This document shows, piece after piece, positions 18,183 to 26,894 of a DNA stretch of 64,000 bases; position 1 is the first letter of the stretch; each line of letters starts with the position of its first letter. The DNA is from Chryseobacterium camelliae (lineage in GTDB: Bacteria > Bacteroidota > Bacteroidia > Flavobacteriales > Weeksellaceae). The notes beneath the pieces were generated by a model. It was not told where the DNA came from. It did not search any database and worked only from the letters and a program-made list of their open reading frames with translations. The DNA lies in the NCBI RefSeq assembly GCF_002770595.1, contig NZ_CP022986.1, forward strand, positions 62,001 to 126,000. Direction: 5' to 3'. The position numbers and the translations under genes were made by a program.

Positions 18183-19091
18183 ATGGTTGATATTACACAT
18201 AAAACATCTACACTTCGGAAAGCCATTGCAACAGCAACGGTAAAAACATCATCTGCTTCAACCATAGAAGCGATCGAACAGAGGAAAGTCCCGAAAGGAG
18301 ACATCTTTGAATTTTCAAGGGCTGCCGCACTGTTTGCCGTGAAAAAAACCAGTGATGTCATCCCGGACTGCCATCCGCTGCCTGTTGAGTTCACAGCCAT
18401 TACCTATGCCATAGAAAACCTGTCGGTCATCATTACCGTTGAAGTCAATACCATTTATAAGACCGGCGTAGAAGTGGAAGCGATGCATGGCGCATCTGTT
18501 GCCGCATTGGTGATGTATGATATGCTGAAGCCGATCGATAAAAAAGTGGAGATAGAGAACATAAGGCTGCAGGAGAAGCAGGGCGGAAAATCTTCAGACC
18601 CGAAAAACCTGGGTTCCGGACTGAAAGCAGCCGTCATTGTTTGTTCAGACAGTGTTTATCAGGGCAATAAAGAGGATACTTCAGGGAAAGCTATTCTTGC
18701 AGCTCTTGAAAAGCATGGCGTTACCCATGCTGATTACCAGGTAATTCCGGATGATCTTGAGACTATACAGTCTGTTGTGAGACAAAGTAAAGAAAACCAC
18801 ATCGATATGCTGATCTTTACCGGAGGAACGGGACTTTCCCCAAGAGACGTAACGCCGGAAGCAGTCGAGCCTTTCATCGACCGGGAAATCCCGGGTGTTA
18901 TGGAAACTGCTAGGAACTATGGTCAGCAGCGCATTAAGACGGCTATGCTCTCCCGCGGTATAGCAGGCTTTTCCGAAAATACCCTGATCCTAACCCTTCC
19001 CGGATCGAGAAAAGCTGTAGAGGAGAATATGGAAGCACTATTCCCACAGATCCTTCATGTATTCGAGCTGAATGACCAGTATAAACATTAA
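18183..19091 (+). CDS. moaCB: Bifunctional MoaC - MoaB/MogA fusion protein
   Basis: A 302-residue protein combining two steps. Residues about 1-155 are MoaC (cyclic pyranopterin monophosphate synthase): KGDIFEFSRAAALFAVKKT, CHPLPVEF, and VEVEAMHGASVAALVMYDM. Residues about 165-302 are the MogA/MoaB molybdopterin adenylyltransferase fold: VIVCSDSVYQG, FTGGTGLSPRDVTPEA and LTLPGSRKAVEENME. The fusion places the second and a later step of the pathway on one chain; such MoaCB fusions are known in several bacterial groups. It is the last cofactor gene before a 270-base gap containing a terminator-like hairpin. Confidence 0.93.
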   Translation: MVDITHKTSTLRKAIATATVKTSSASTIEAIEQRKVPKGDIFEFSRAAALFAVKKTSDVIPDCHPLPVEFTAITYAIENLSVIITVEVNTIYKTGVEVEAMHGASVAALVMYDMLKPIDKKVEIENIRLQEKQGGKSSDPKNLGSGLKAAVIVCSDSVYQGNKEDTSGKAILAALEKHGVTHADYQVIPDDLETIQSVVRQSKENHIDMLIFTGGTGLSPRDVTPEAVEPFIDREIPGVMETARNYGQQRIKTAMLSRGIAGFSENTLILTLPGSRKAVEENMEALFPQILHVFELNDQYKH

Positions 19092-19256
19092 TCTGATTTT
19101 AATTTACATGGAATTAAGTATTATTTTTCTTTGTTCTAAATTAATATTTTGATTTTATGATGATATCTTTGGTTAATTTCATACTGAATTAATCTGATCT
19201 GCTTAACCGCTGTATAGTACTCATACTGTCTCTGAAGCATGATTAACGTGATATAG

Positions 19257-19280
19257 CCCCGGTAGACGGGGTGTTTTTTT
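19257..19280 (+). terminator. Terminator-like hairpin between cofactor and hydroxylase genes
   Basis: CCCCG and CGGGG pair over a five-base loop, followed by TG and seven T residues. It lies 165 bases after moaCB and 85 bases before the hydroxylase genes, so it would end the cofactor transcript or limit readthrough. Confidence 0.65.
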
Positions 19281-19364
19281 GTTTAAGCCGTCCTTCTCAG
19301 TATTTTTTTTCCATCATAACGGTTCTTTTTTTGTATCGTAACAGGAACACCAAATAACAACGCT

Positions 19365-19844
19365 ATGACCCATAACGAAAAACAATCTATTGTACTTAAG
19401 GTAAACGGACAGGATTACCGCCTTGAAGTTTTGCCCTGGGTATCGCTTCTTGATGCCCTCCGGGAAAGGATACACCTGACCGGAACGAAGAAAGGCTGTG
19501 ATCATGGCCAGTGTGGGGCCTGCACGGTTCTGGTAGACGGAAAGCGCGTCCTGAGCTGCCTCAATCTCGCTGTTATGAGAGACGGCGCAGAAATCACAAC
19601 CATAGAAGGTATTGCCGACGGAGATAATCTACATCCTGTACAGCAGGCATTTATAGACCATGATGCATTCCAGTGCGGATACTGCACGCCGGGACAGATT
19701 TGCAGCGCCGTAGGTATGCTGAACGAAGGCAGAGCCGAGACCAGGGAAGACGTTCAGGAACTGATGAGTGGAAATCTCTGCCGCTGCGGTGCCAGCAGGG
19801 GAATTATCAATGCAATTATGGACGTAAAACAGAACTACGCATGA
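19365..19844 (+). CDS. Molybdenum hydroxylase small subunit, [2Fe-2S] protein (PaoA-like)
   Basis: A 159-residue iron-sulfur subunit of the xanthine dehydrogenase family. The plant-ferredoxin-type cluster is bound by GCDHGQCGACTVLVDGKRVLSC (first Cys near residue 45), and the second, alpha-helical cluster by QCGYCTPGQIC and NLCRCGASRG. Unlike E. coli PaoA it has no twin-arginine signal, so the enzyme is probably cytoplasmic. The stop overlaps the next gene by 4 bases. Confidence 0.95.
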   Translation: MTHNEKQSIVLKVNGQDYRLEVLPWVSLLDALRERIHLTGTKKGCDHGQCGACTVLVDGKRVLSCLNLAVMRDGAEITTIEGIADGDNLHPVQQAFIDHDAFQCGYCTPGQICSAVGMLNEGRAETREDVQELMSGNLCRCGASRGIINAIMDVKQNYA

Positions 19845-20860
19845 ACAATTTCTCATATACCAAAGCCGGTGACATCGGGCAGGCTGTTGACTTAACGAAT
19901 AACAATGCCGGAAATAAAATCGTTGCGGGAGGAACCAATATTCTTGACCTCCTGAAATATTTTGTGACAGAGGCAGAGACTGTTGTAGATATCAACAGAA
20001 TTGAAGGACTTAATGGTCTTACAGAACATCCTGAAGGCGGAGTGCGCCTGGGAGCATTGATGACCAATGCGGATACAGCTTATCATCCCGTTATAGAACA
20101 GAGATATCCGCTTTTATCCAAAGCCATCCTGGCTGGTGCTTCCGCACAGATCAGGAATATGGCTACCAACGGAGGGAACCTCCTGCAAAAAACCCGTTGT
20201 TACTATTTTTATGATCCTGTCACCCCATGCAATAAACGCGTGCCGGGTTCCGGATGTTCAGCCAAAGAAGGTTACAACCGGATCCATGCTGTTTTAGGAC
20301 ATAGTGAAAATTGTATCGCCGTTTTTCCGTCGGATATGTGTGTAGCACTGGCTGCACTGGACGCTATAGTACATATTTCCGGTCCGGAAGGAGACCGGGA
20401 AATCCAGTTTGCGGATTTCCACAGGTTGCCGGGAGATACACCCGAAATTGACAACAATCTGAAACAGGGAGAGATCATTACAGGAATTACGCTGCCTGCT
20501 GAAACTTTTTCAGAGCATTATTCTTACCTGAAACTAAGGGACAGGAGTTCATATTCTTTTGCTCTGGTTTCCGTCGCAACAGCATTTACCCTTGAAAATG
20601 ATCTTATCAAAGAAGTTAGGATAGCCCTTGGAGGAGTATCGCATAAGCCATGGAGGGTGAAAGAGGCTGAACAGTTCCTGACAGGTAAAGCACCGTCAGA
20701 AGAAAACTTTGCACAGGCTGCTGATATTATTCTGCAGGGAGCGAGCGGGTTTAAACACAATGAATTCAAAATAGGTCTGGCTAAAAAGGCGATTATCCGT
20801 AATGCTGCAATGGCTTTACATCCGGAATCCCAGAGACCCGGTGCCAAACCATCTTTATAA
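19841..20860 (+). CDS. Molybdenum hydroxylase FAD subunit with extra [4Fe-4S] site (PaoB-like)
   Basis: A 339-residue subunit that passes electrons from the iron-sulfur clusters to FAD. The start at 19841 (MNNFSYTKAGDIGQAVDL) overlaps the small subunit stop; a longer frame inside that gene is not plausible. FAD-binding segments are NKIVAGGTNILDLLKY and ATNGGNLLQKTRC. A Cys-rich insertion, TRCYYFYDPVTPCNKRVPG followed by GC, matches the additional [4Fe-4S] motif of PaoB (YagS) and 4-hydroxybenzoyl-CoA reductase-like subunits. This marks the enzyme as PaoABC-like rather than a standard xanthine dehydrogenase. Confidence 0.92.
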   Translation: MNNFSYTKAGDIGQAVDLTNNNAGNKIVAGGTNILDLLKYFVTEAETVVDINRIEGLNGLTEHPEGGVRLGALMTNADTAYHPVIEQRYPLLSKAILAGASAQIRNMATNGGNLLQKTRCYYFYDPVTPCNKRVPGSGCSAKEGYNRIHAVLGHSENCIAVFPSDMCVALAALDAIVHISGPEGDREIQFADFHRLPGDTPEIDNNLKQGEIITGITLPAETFSEHYSYLKLRDRSSYSFALVSVATAFTLENDLIKEVRIALGGVSHKPWRVKEAEQFLTGKAPSEENFAQAADIILQGASGFKHNEFKIGLAKKAIIRNAAMALHPESQRPGAKPSL

Positions 20861-20884
20861 CTATTTAATCTAAATGACAAGAAT

Positions 20885-23122
20885 ATGGAAAAAGCACCAT
20901 CGATAGGAACTCCGGTAAGCCGTCTTGAAGGGCGGCTGAAAGTGACGGGTACAGCCAAATATGCCGGTGAATATGATGCTCCGGAACTGTTGTACGGATA
21001 TGTTGTCAACAGTACCGTTACGAAAGGAAAAATAAAATCAATACATACCTCTGAAGTCGAAAAAATGGATGGGGTCATCAAAGTGTTTACTCATGATAAC
21101 CGTCCTTCAACCGCGTGGTTCGATTTTCAGTATGCGGATATGGATGCGCCTCCCGGAACTGTTTTTAAACCTCTGAAAGATAATATTGTCCGTTATAACG
21201 GACAGCCCATTGCCCTGGTAGTAGCCGAAACTTTTGAAATGGCCCGCTATGCAGCGACGAAACTGGGGATAGAATATGAAGAGGAAACTTTTGAAACCGA
21301 TCTGGAAGCCAACCTGGAAAAATCTAAAGATCCTAAAAAAGGCATGGCCTCACTGCTGAAACCACCGCCGCCATCGCCCACCGGCGATTTTGATAAGGCA
21401 TATCAGGATTCATTCATAAAAACTGACAGTATGTTCAGTCACGGTACCGAACATCATAATCCCATGGAGATGTATGCCAGTACTGTTATTTACGAAGGAA
21501 AAGGTAAGCTGAAAATCTATGACAAGACTCAGGGAACGATCAATTCCCAGATGTATGTGGCGAATGTTTTCGGTCTTAAAATGAAAAATGTGCAGGTTAT
21601 TTCCCCATTTGTCGGAGGAGGGTTCGGTTCAGGATTACGTCCTCAGCATCAGCTGTTCATGGCGGTGATGGCATCATTGGACCTTGAAAAGAATGTGCGT
21701 GTGACCCTTGACAGGAAACAGATGTACATGATCGGGCACAGGCCGCCGACTTTACAGCATACCCGTTTCGGAGCCGACAAAGACGGAAAGGTTAATGCCA
21801 TTTACCATAAAGCCACCGGAGAAACTTCCAGGTTTGAAGATTATGTGGAAATTGTAGTTAACTGGGCCAATATGCTGTATCCTGCGGAAAATACGTTGCT
21901 GGAGCATCAGCTGGTTCCGCTCGACGTCTATACACCTCTGGATATGAGAGCACCCGGCGGCAGCACAGGAATGCATGCTATTGAAGTAACGATGGATGAG
22001 ATTGCTTATCAGCTGAACATCGATCCTGTAGAACTTAGGCTTATCAATTATTCAGAAATTGATAAAAGCAGCGATAAGGAATATTCAAGCAAGCAATTAC
22101 GGGAATGTTACCTGAAGGGTGCGGAGCAGTTCGGATGGAGCCAGAGGAATCCTGAACCGAGAAGTATGAAGAGAGGCCATAAACTCGTCGGATACGGAAT
22201 GGCTACCGGAATGTGGGATGCCAACCGGATGCTGGGCCGCGCGGAAGCGATCCTGAAACCAGACGGAACCGTAGAAATAAAAAATGCCGTTACCGATATC
22301 GGAACCGGTACGCTGACGGTGATGACCCAGATTGCAGCAGATGAGCTCGGTCTTCCTATAGAGGCCGTCACCTTTTCGTATGCCGATAGCAAAATGCCAT
22401 TTGCACCGATACAAGGAGGCTCGTTTACTACCGCTACGGTTGGGCCTGCCGTTCAGGAAGCCTGTCAGGCACTGAATAAGAAGCTGTTCAAAAAAGCGAG
22501 GGCAATGGACGATTCAGTATTAAAAGATGCCAAGCTGAAAGATGTCGATTTCAAAGACGGATTCATCCTGTTAAGGAGTGACCATGCAAAAAGGATCAGC
22601 ATTAAAGATGTTCTGGCAGCAAATAATCATGAACCGATTAAAGTTAAAAGTACGGCAATGCCCAATCCGCTTACGTATGGAAAGAAGGCAAGAGCTGTCC
22701 ATAGTGCTGTTTTTGTGGAAGTAGAGGTGGATGAGGAACTGGGAATGATTGAAGTAAAAAGAGCCCTGACTGCCGTAGCGGCAGGAAGAATCATCAATCC
22801 TAAAACGGCGGAAAGCCAGGTATTGGGAGGCATGATCTGGGGACTCAGCAAAGCCCTGCACGAGGAAACCATCCTGGATGACCGGCTTGGAAAATACATG
22901 AACCAGAACCTTGCTGAATATCATATTCCGGTTCATGCGGATGTGCATGATCTGCAGGTGCTTTTCGTTGAAGAAAATGATCAGTTTGTTAATGATCTCG
23001 GTGTAAAGGGAGTAGGGGAAATCGGTGGAGTAGGCATGCCGCCTGCGGTAACCAATGCGATTTATCATGCTACGGGAAAAAGGATTTATGACCTTCCCAT
23101 ACATTTTGATAAATTACTTTAA
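20885..23122 (+). CDS. Molybdenum hydroxylase large, cofactor-binding subunit (PaoC-like)
   Basis: A 745-residue catalytic subunit, close to the 732 of E. coli PaoC. The N-terminal segment IGTPVSRLEGRLKVTGTAKYAGEY is typical. Cofactor-binding stretches include VVSPFVGGGFGSG-like sequence at about residue 240, MRAPGGSTGMHAIE, and QGGSFTTATVGPAV. The base Glu that activates water lies in GVGEIGGVGMPP near the C terminus. PaoABC oxidises aromatic and other aldehydes to acids, so aldehyde detoxification is the likely task. It is the last gene of the three-subunit set and is closed by a bidirectional terminator. Confidence 0.92.
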   Translation: MEKAPSIGTPVSRLEGRLKVTGTAKYAGEYDAPELLYGYVVNSTVTKGKIKSIHTSEVEKMDGVIKVFTHDNRPSTAWFDFQYADMDAPPGTVFKPLKDNIVRYNGQPIALVVAETFEMARYAATKLGIEYEEETFETDLEANLEKSKDPKKGMASLLKPPPPSPTGDFDKAYQDSFIKTDSMFSHGTEHHNPMEMYASTVIYEGKGKLKIYDKTQGTINSQMYVANVFGLKMKNVQVISPFVGGGFGSGLRPQHQLFMAVMASLDLEKNVRVTLDRKQMYMIGHRPPTLQHTRFGADKDGKVNAIYHKATGETSRFEDYVEIVVNWANMLYPAENTLLEHQLVPLDVYTPLDMRAPGGSTGMHAIEVTMDEIAYQLNIDPVELRLINYSEIDKSSDKEYSSKQLRECYLKGAEQFGWSQRNPEPRSMKRGHKLVGYGMATGMWDANRMLGRAEAILKPDGTVEIKNAVTDIGTGTLTVMTQIAADELGLPIEAVTFSYADSKMPFAPIQGGSFTTATVGPAVQEACQALNKKLFKKARAMDDSVLKDAKLKDVDFKDGFILLRSDHAKRISIKDVLAANNHEPIKVKSTAMPNPLTYGKKARAVHSAVFVEVEVDEELGMIEVKRALTAVAAGRIINPKTAESQVLGGMIWGLSKALHEETILDDRLGKYMNQNLAEYHIPVHADVHDLQVLFVEENDQFVNDLGVKGVGEIGGVGMPPAVTNAIYHATGKRIYDLPIHFDKLL

Positions 23123-23138
23123 ATAAGATATCTGACAG

Positions 23139-23166
23139 AATCCTGCTTTTACAGCAGGATTTTTTA
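23139..23166. terminator. Bidirectional terminator between hydroxylase and cysteine desulfurase
   Basis: AATCCTGCT pairs with AGCAGGATT over a short loop, followed by T residues. The stop codon of the leftward cysteine desulfurase lies in the T tract, so both genes end here. Confidence 0.85.
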
Positions 23167-24297
23167 TGCCCGTAATTTTTCAATCAGTTCCCTGACTTTT
23201 ACAGATGCCTGCCGGATATCGGATGCTGTATTGAATTTCCCCAAACTGAACCGTATAGAACTCAGTGCCTCTTCGTCATTCAGGCCCATCGCCTTCAGGA
23301 CATGGGACGGGCGGCTGGTGATGGACGAGCATGCGGAGCCGTTGGAAACCGAAATGTGTTGCAGCCTCATAATCATTTGTTCCGCATTTACACCGGGAAA
23401 GCAAATATTAGAAGTTGTATATAGCCTGTGTTCATGAGATCCGTTGATAAAAGCTCCGTCTATGCTGAGCAGTTCTTTTTCAAGCATATCCCGAAGCTCA
23501 CTGATTCTGGCTGCATCAGCCTCCATTTCAAGCTTAGCAATTTCACAGGCCTTTCCCAATCCGATAATTCCGGGCACATTCAGTGTTCCGCTCCGCCTGT
23601 TTTTCTGCTGCCCGCCCCCCAGGATCTGCGGATGTAATTTGATCTTTGCATCCCTGGAGACATACAGCGCTCCGGAACCTTTCGGGCCATAAAACTTATG
23701 GGCTGAAAACGGCATCAGATCGATCCCCAGAGCAGATACATCCACAGGTATTTTACCTACTGCCTGCGTAGCATCACATAAAAGGAATGCGCCTTTTTCA
23801 TGGGCTATTGAACTGATTTGCTGTATATCCTGAATGATCCCGGTTTCATTGTTAACCAGCATCACACAGACCACTAAAGTTTCATCAGTAACGGCCTCCC
23901 TCAGGATCTCGGGATTGACGAGTCCGCTTTCCTCAACGTTGACCATGCTTAAGGTATAGCCATTACTTTCAAGGTTCCGGCAGGTGTCGAGAACAGCTTT
24001 GTGCTCGGTGGATACGGTCACAATATGCTTCCTTTTTGAATGATCAAGGCCTGAAATAGTCAGATTAATAGCTTCGGTAGCTCCGGAGGTAAAAATATAT
24101 TCCTCAGGTTTCCCGCCGGTAAGCTCAGCTATATTCCATACAGCTTCTTCAACATGCTCCTGCACAGTTATTCCTGACAGGTGACTGCTGCCTGCATTTT
24201 CATAATACATTGTGAAAAAAGGAATGATGGCCTGCAGCACACGGTCATCCATTCGGGTGGTAGCATTATTATCAAGATAAATTTTTTCCGGGCTCAA
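23164..24297 (-). CDS. Cysteine desulfurase (NifS/IscS family)
   Basis: A 377-residue PLP enzyme that removes sulfur from cysteine as a persulfide. The N terminus is IYLDNNATTRMDD; the PLP lysine is in FSAHKFYGPKGSGALYV; the active-site Cys is in SNGSACSSITSRPSHVL. The best start is a TTG at 24297, because no ATG precedes the conserved IYLDNNATT segment. It converges on the molybdenum hydroxylase genes. In other bacteria a NifS-type enzyme supplies sulfur to XdhC-bound molybdenum cofactor, so a dedicated role in cofactor sulfuration is possible, although general iron-sulfur or tRNA thiolation roles are equally open. Confidence 0.9.
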   Translation of the reverse strand: MSPEKIYLDNNATTRMDDRVLQAIIPFFTMYYENAGSSHLSGITVQEHVEEAVWNIAELTGGKPEEYIFTSGATEAINLTISGLDHSKRKHIVTVSTEHKAVLDTCRNLESNGYTLSMVNVEESGLVNPEILREAVTDETLVVCVMLVNNETGIIQDIQQISSIAHEKGAFLLCDATQAVGKIPVDVSALGIDLMPFSAHKFYGPKGSGALYVSRDAKIKLHPQILGGGQQKNRRSGTLNVPGIIGLGKACEIAKLEMEADAARISELRDMLEKELLSIDGAFINGSHEHRLYTTSNICFPGVNAEQMIMRLQHISVSNGSACSSITSRPSHVLKAMGLNDEEALSSIRFSLGKFNTASDIRQASVKVRELIEKLRA

Positions 24298-24353
24298 TGG
24301 TGGTTTTTTTGGTGATTAGAATATATTAATGTCTCATGCAATAGGAAGTAACG

Positions 24354-25034
24354 TCAGTTCAGCCTTTTGTCATCAATGGCAAGTACCCATTCATGGCGCT
24401 TGCATCTGGGACAGCGGTTTTTACCACGTTCCAGTTGGGAGGGTCTGGCGCAATAGGAGCATGCGTATACATCCGGTTCATCAATAACCGTTAGTTTTTT
24501 AGCATATAGTTTAGGCTGTACAGGAAGGCCGTAGCCTACCTCTTCATCATGGTAATAATAAAAACTGATGTTCCCGGTGGTTTCTAAGATCGCGGTCTTT
24601 ACCTGTCCTACATGGGCAATGCTCTGCTGGCGCATCTCTGAGAAAAACTCATCTTTGGCGAAAGTATGGTCACCGCTTTCCTTCAGTAAGAATTCCCCGT
24701 TTTCAATAACGTAAATCGGATCCCCCTCAACAATGCTTTCAAAGAATTCGCTTTTGCCAGCAAAAAAAGTAATCACCCGGTACAGAAGGATAATGGTTAC
24801 AAAAACAACAACAGCCTGGAGGATGGAGGTTTCTTTATTGAACATAGGATCGCCGGCTGCGGAACCTAGACCGATGATGATGGCCACCTCAAATAAAGAG
24901 AGCTGCCGCACGCCTTTCTTGCCAGACAGCCGCAGCACGATTAAAACTATACTGAACATGATTAAGGTCCGTACTATAATTTCAATGGCAAAATCGAAAT
25001 TCAGGTCACCGATGAAAACATCATCCCATTTCAT
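24354..25034 (-). CDS. DUF421 (YetF-like) membrane protein with C-terminal zinc ribbon
   Basis: A 226-residue protein. Two to three hydrophobic helices occupy about residues 18-95 (IIVRTLIMFSIVLIVLRL and AVVVFVTIILLYRVITFF). The cytoplasmic DUF421 domain follows (GDPIYVIENGEFL, RQQSIAHVGQVKTAILETTG). The last 40 residues carry CSYC and CPRC, a four-cysteine pair that looks like a zinc ribbon or rubredoxin-like knuckle and is not part of the usual family core. Function of DUF421 proteins is poorly known. The gene is divergent from the LOV kinase. Confidence 0.82.
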   Translation of the reverse strand: MKWDDVFIGDLNFDFAIEIIVRTLIMFSIVLIVLRLSGKKGVRQLSLFEVAIIIGLGSAAGDPMFNKETSILQAVVVFVTIILLYRVITFFAGKSEFFESIVEGDPIYVIENGEFLLKESGDHTFAKDEFFSEMRQQSIAHVGQVKTAILETTGNISFYYYHDEEVGYGLPVQPKLYAKKLTVIDEPDVYACSYCARPSQLERGKNRCPRCKRHEWVLAIDDKRLN

Positions 25035-25341
25035 ATTTTCTTGTTTTTTAAAGTACAGAACTTTGAATTCTGACTTGATGCAATGCTTCTTTACATTACA
25101 ATATATATGCCGGCAGCTTTTTCAGAATTTACTGCGCAATACAGGGAAAACAGGGTTATGAGCTGTCCGGATAGAAGTCCGAAATCGGGCTTGTAATGAC
25201 CCTGCAACAGACCGGACGATTCTCCTGTAATGTTTTTTGAATAGGACCTGGTTTGAGGCATAGTTTTTGGTTACAACATGATGATTTTCCTGATCCGGAT
25301 CATAAAACTGAATGCCGGATTTGGTATAAACACAGTAAAAA
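25035..25341. other. Divergent intergenic region, DUF421 / LOV kinase
   Basis: No gene was recognised in this 307-base space. It should contain both promoters, but no clear TAnnTTTG box was found on the plus strand near the kinase start. An open frame on the minus strand here lacks family features. Confidence 0.5.
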
Positions 25342-26892
25342 TTGACCATATTGAATACTTCACAAACCAATTTCCATGAATTTTCGGGGGGGCAGGGAGA
25401 CAGGAATCTGGATCTGTATATCCAGGCTCTCAATTCAGCTAATTCCGGAATTATCATTACGGATAATAAACAGCCGGACAATCCCATCGTATACTGTAAC
25501 CGTGCTTTCGAAACCATTACCGGTTATTCAAGGAATGAAATCATCGGGCATAACTGCCGTTTCCTACAGGCGCAGGACAGGGCCCAGCCGGAACGCAAAT
25601 TGTTGAGCGATTGTATAGAACAGGGACTGGACTGCAAGGTTGAGATGCGTAACTACAAGAAAAACGGGGATTTGTTCTGGAATGAGCTGTATCTTTCTCC
25701 CGTAAAGAACAGTGAGGGAGAAATTACCCATTTTATAGGCGTTCAGAATGATGTTACGGCACGCAAAAAAGCTGAACATGACCTTATTGAAGAGAAAGCG
25801 TCGGTTGAACAAAAAATTCAGGAAAGAACTAAGGAACTGAGGGAAAACCAGGTGTTCCTGTCCAGCATCATCCAGACCGTAAGGGAAAGTTTACTCGTCC
25901 TTGATCCGGATTTCACGGTCCTGAGTGCAAACGGCCATTTCCTGAAGACCTTTAAGGTGTCAGCGGAAGAAACCGTAGGCAAGGTACTGTATGAACTTGG
26001 AAACCATCAGTGGGATATCGATCTGCTGAAAGAACTCCTCGTTAAAATACTCCCCACCAACAACCCGGTTATTGATTTTGAAGTAGAGCATAATTTCCCG
26101 CATATTGGCAAAAAGCTCATGCTGCTTAATGCTTACCGGATTGAGCATGACGGACAGTATAAAGACAGGATATTACTGGCGATAGAGGATATTACGGACC
26201 GGCGCGAAATAGAGCGGCGTAAAGATGACTTCCTATCCATTGCGAGTCATGAACTTAAAACGCCGCTTACCACTATCAAAGGCCTGGTACAGCTTCTGCA
26301 GCGAATGCAGGATGGCGGGATCACAGAAAAATACAAGGCGACTTTAACGAAAGTGTCTGTCTATGTAGACCGGCTTAACAACCTCATCTCTGAACTGCTG
26401 GATACCTCCAGGATACAATCCGGAAACATTGAACTGCATATCGAGCCGTTTGATATTGATCATTTAGTTAAGGATACGGTAGATAACATTGCGCTGACTG
26501 TTCCTGGTTATGAAATCAGTGTTTCAGGTAAGTCGGGAGCCATTATCAGCGGTGATGAATCCCAGATTTCCCAGGTGGTTAATAACCTCGTTTCCAATGC
26601 TATTAAATATTCTCCCGGATCTAAGAAAATAGAAATCCACATAGCCAGGATCAGCAACTTTGTTAAAGTTTCAATCAGGGACTTCGGCATGGGCATCAGT
26701 GCACAGGACAAACCAAGAATTTTTGAGCGCTTTTACCGGGCAGGGGATATCCAGAAGAAATTTCCGGGAATGGGGATAGGACTCTATATCAGTCACGAAA
26801 TCATTGCCAACCACGATGGGACCCTGTGGGTGGAAAGTGAAGTGGGAGAAGGTTCAACATTCAGTTTTACATTACCGATAAGCAAAAAATAA
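25342..26892 (+). CDS. LOV-domain blue-light sensor histidine kinase
   Basis: A 516-residue soluble kinase. Residues about 25-145 are a LOV domain with the signature GHNCRFLQ, whose Cys72 would form the flavin adduct, plus the flavin-contacting Asn pair in RNYKKNGDLFWNELYLSPV and Gln in GVQNDVT. A coiled coil leads to a second PAS domain (about 175-290), then HisKA with phospho-His about residue 303 (SHELKTPLTTIKG) and the ATPase domain (NLVSNAIKYS, DFGMGIS, GMGIGLYIS). An upstream in-frame stop at 25336 forces a non-ATG start, here TTG. An ATG at 25376 is one base out of frame across a G7 run. The response regulator follows 2 bases later. Confidence 0.9.
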   Translation: MTILNTSQTNFHEFSGGQGDRNLDLYIQALNSANSGIIITDNKQPDNPIVYCNRAFETITGYSRNEIIGHNCRFLQAQDRAQPERKLLSDCIEQGLDCKVEMRNYKKNGDLFWNELYLSPVKNSEGEITHFIGVQNDVTARKKAEHDLIEEKASVEQKIQERTKELRENQVFLSSIIQTVRESLLVLDPDFTVLSANGHFLKTFKVSAEETVGKVLYELGNHQWDIDLLKELLVKILPTNNPVIDFEVEHNFPHIGKKLMLLNAYRIEHDGQYKDRILLAIEDITDRREIERRKDDFLSIASHELKTPLTTIKGLVQLLQRMQDGGITEKYKATLTKVSVYVDRLNNLISELLDTSRIQSGNIELHIEPFDIDHLVKDTVDNIALTVPGYEISVSGKSGAIISGDESQISQVVNNLVSNAIKYSPGSKKIEIHIARISNFVKVSIRDFGMGISAQDKPRIFERFYRAGDIQKKFPGMGIGLYISHEIIANHDGTLWVESEVGEGSTFSFTLPISKK

Positions 26893-26894
26893 AT

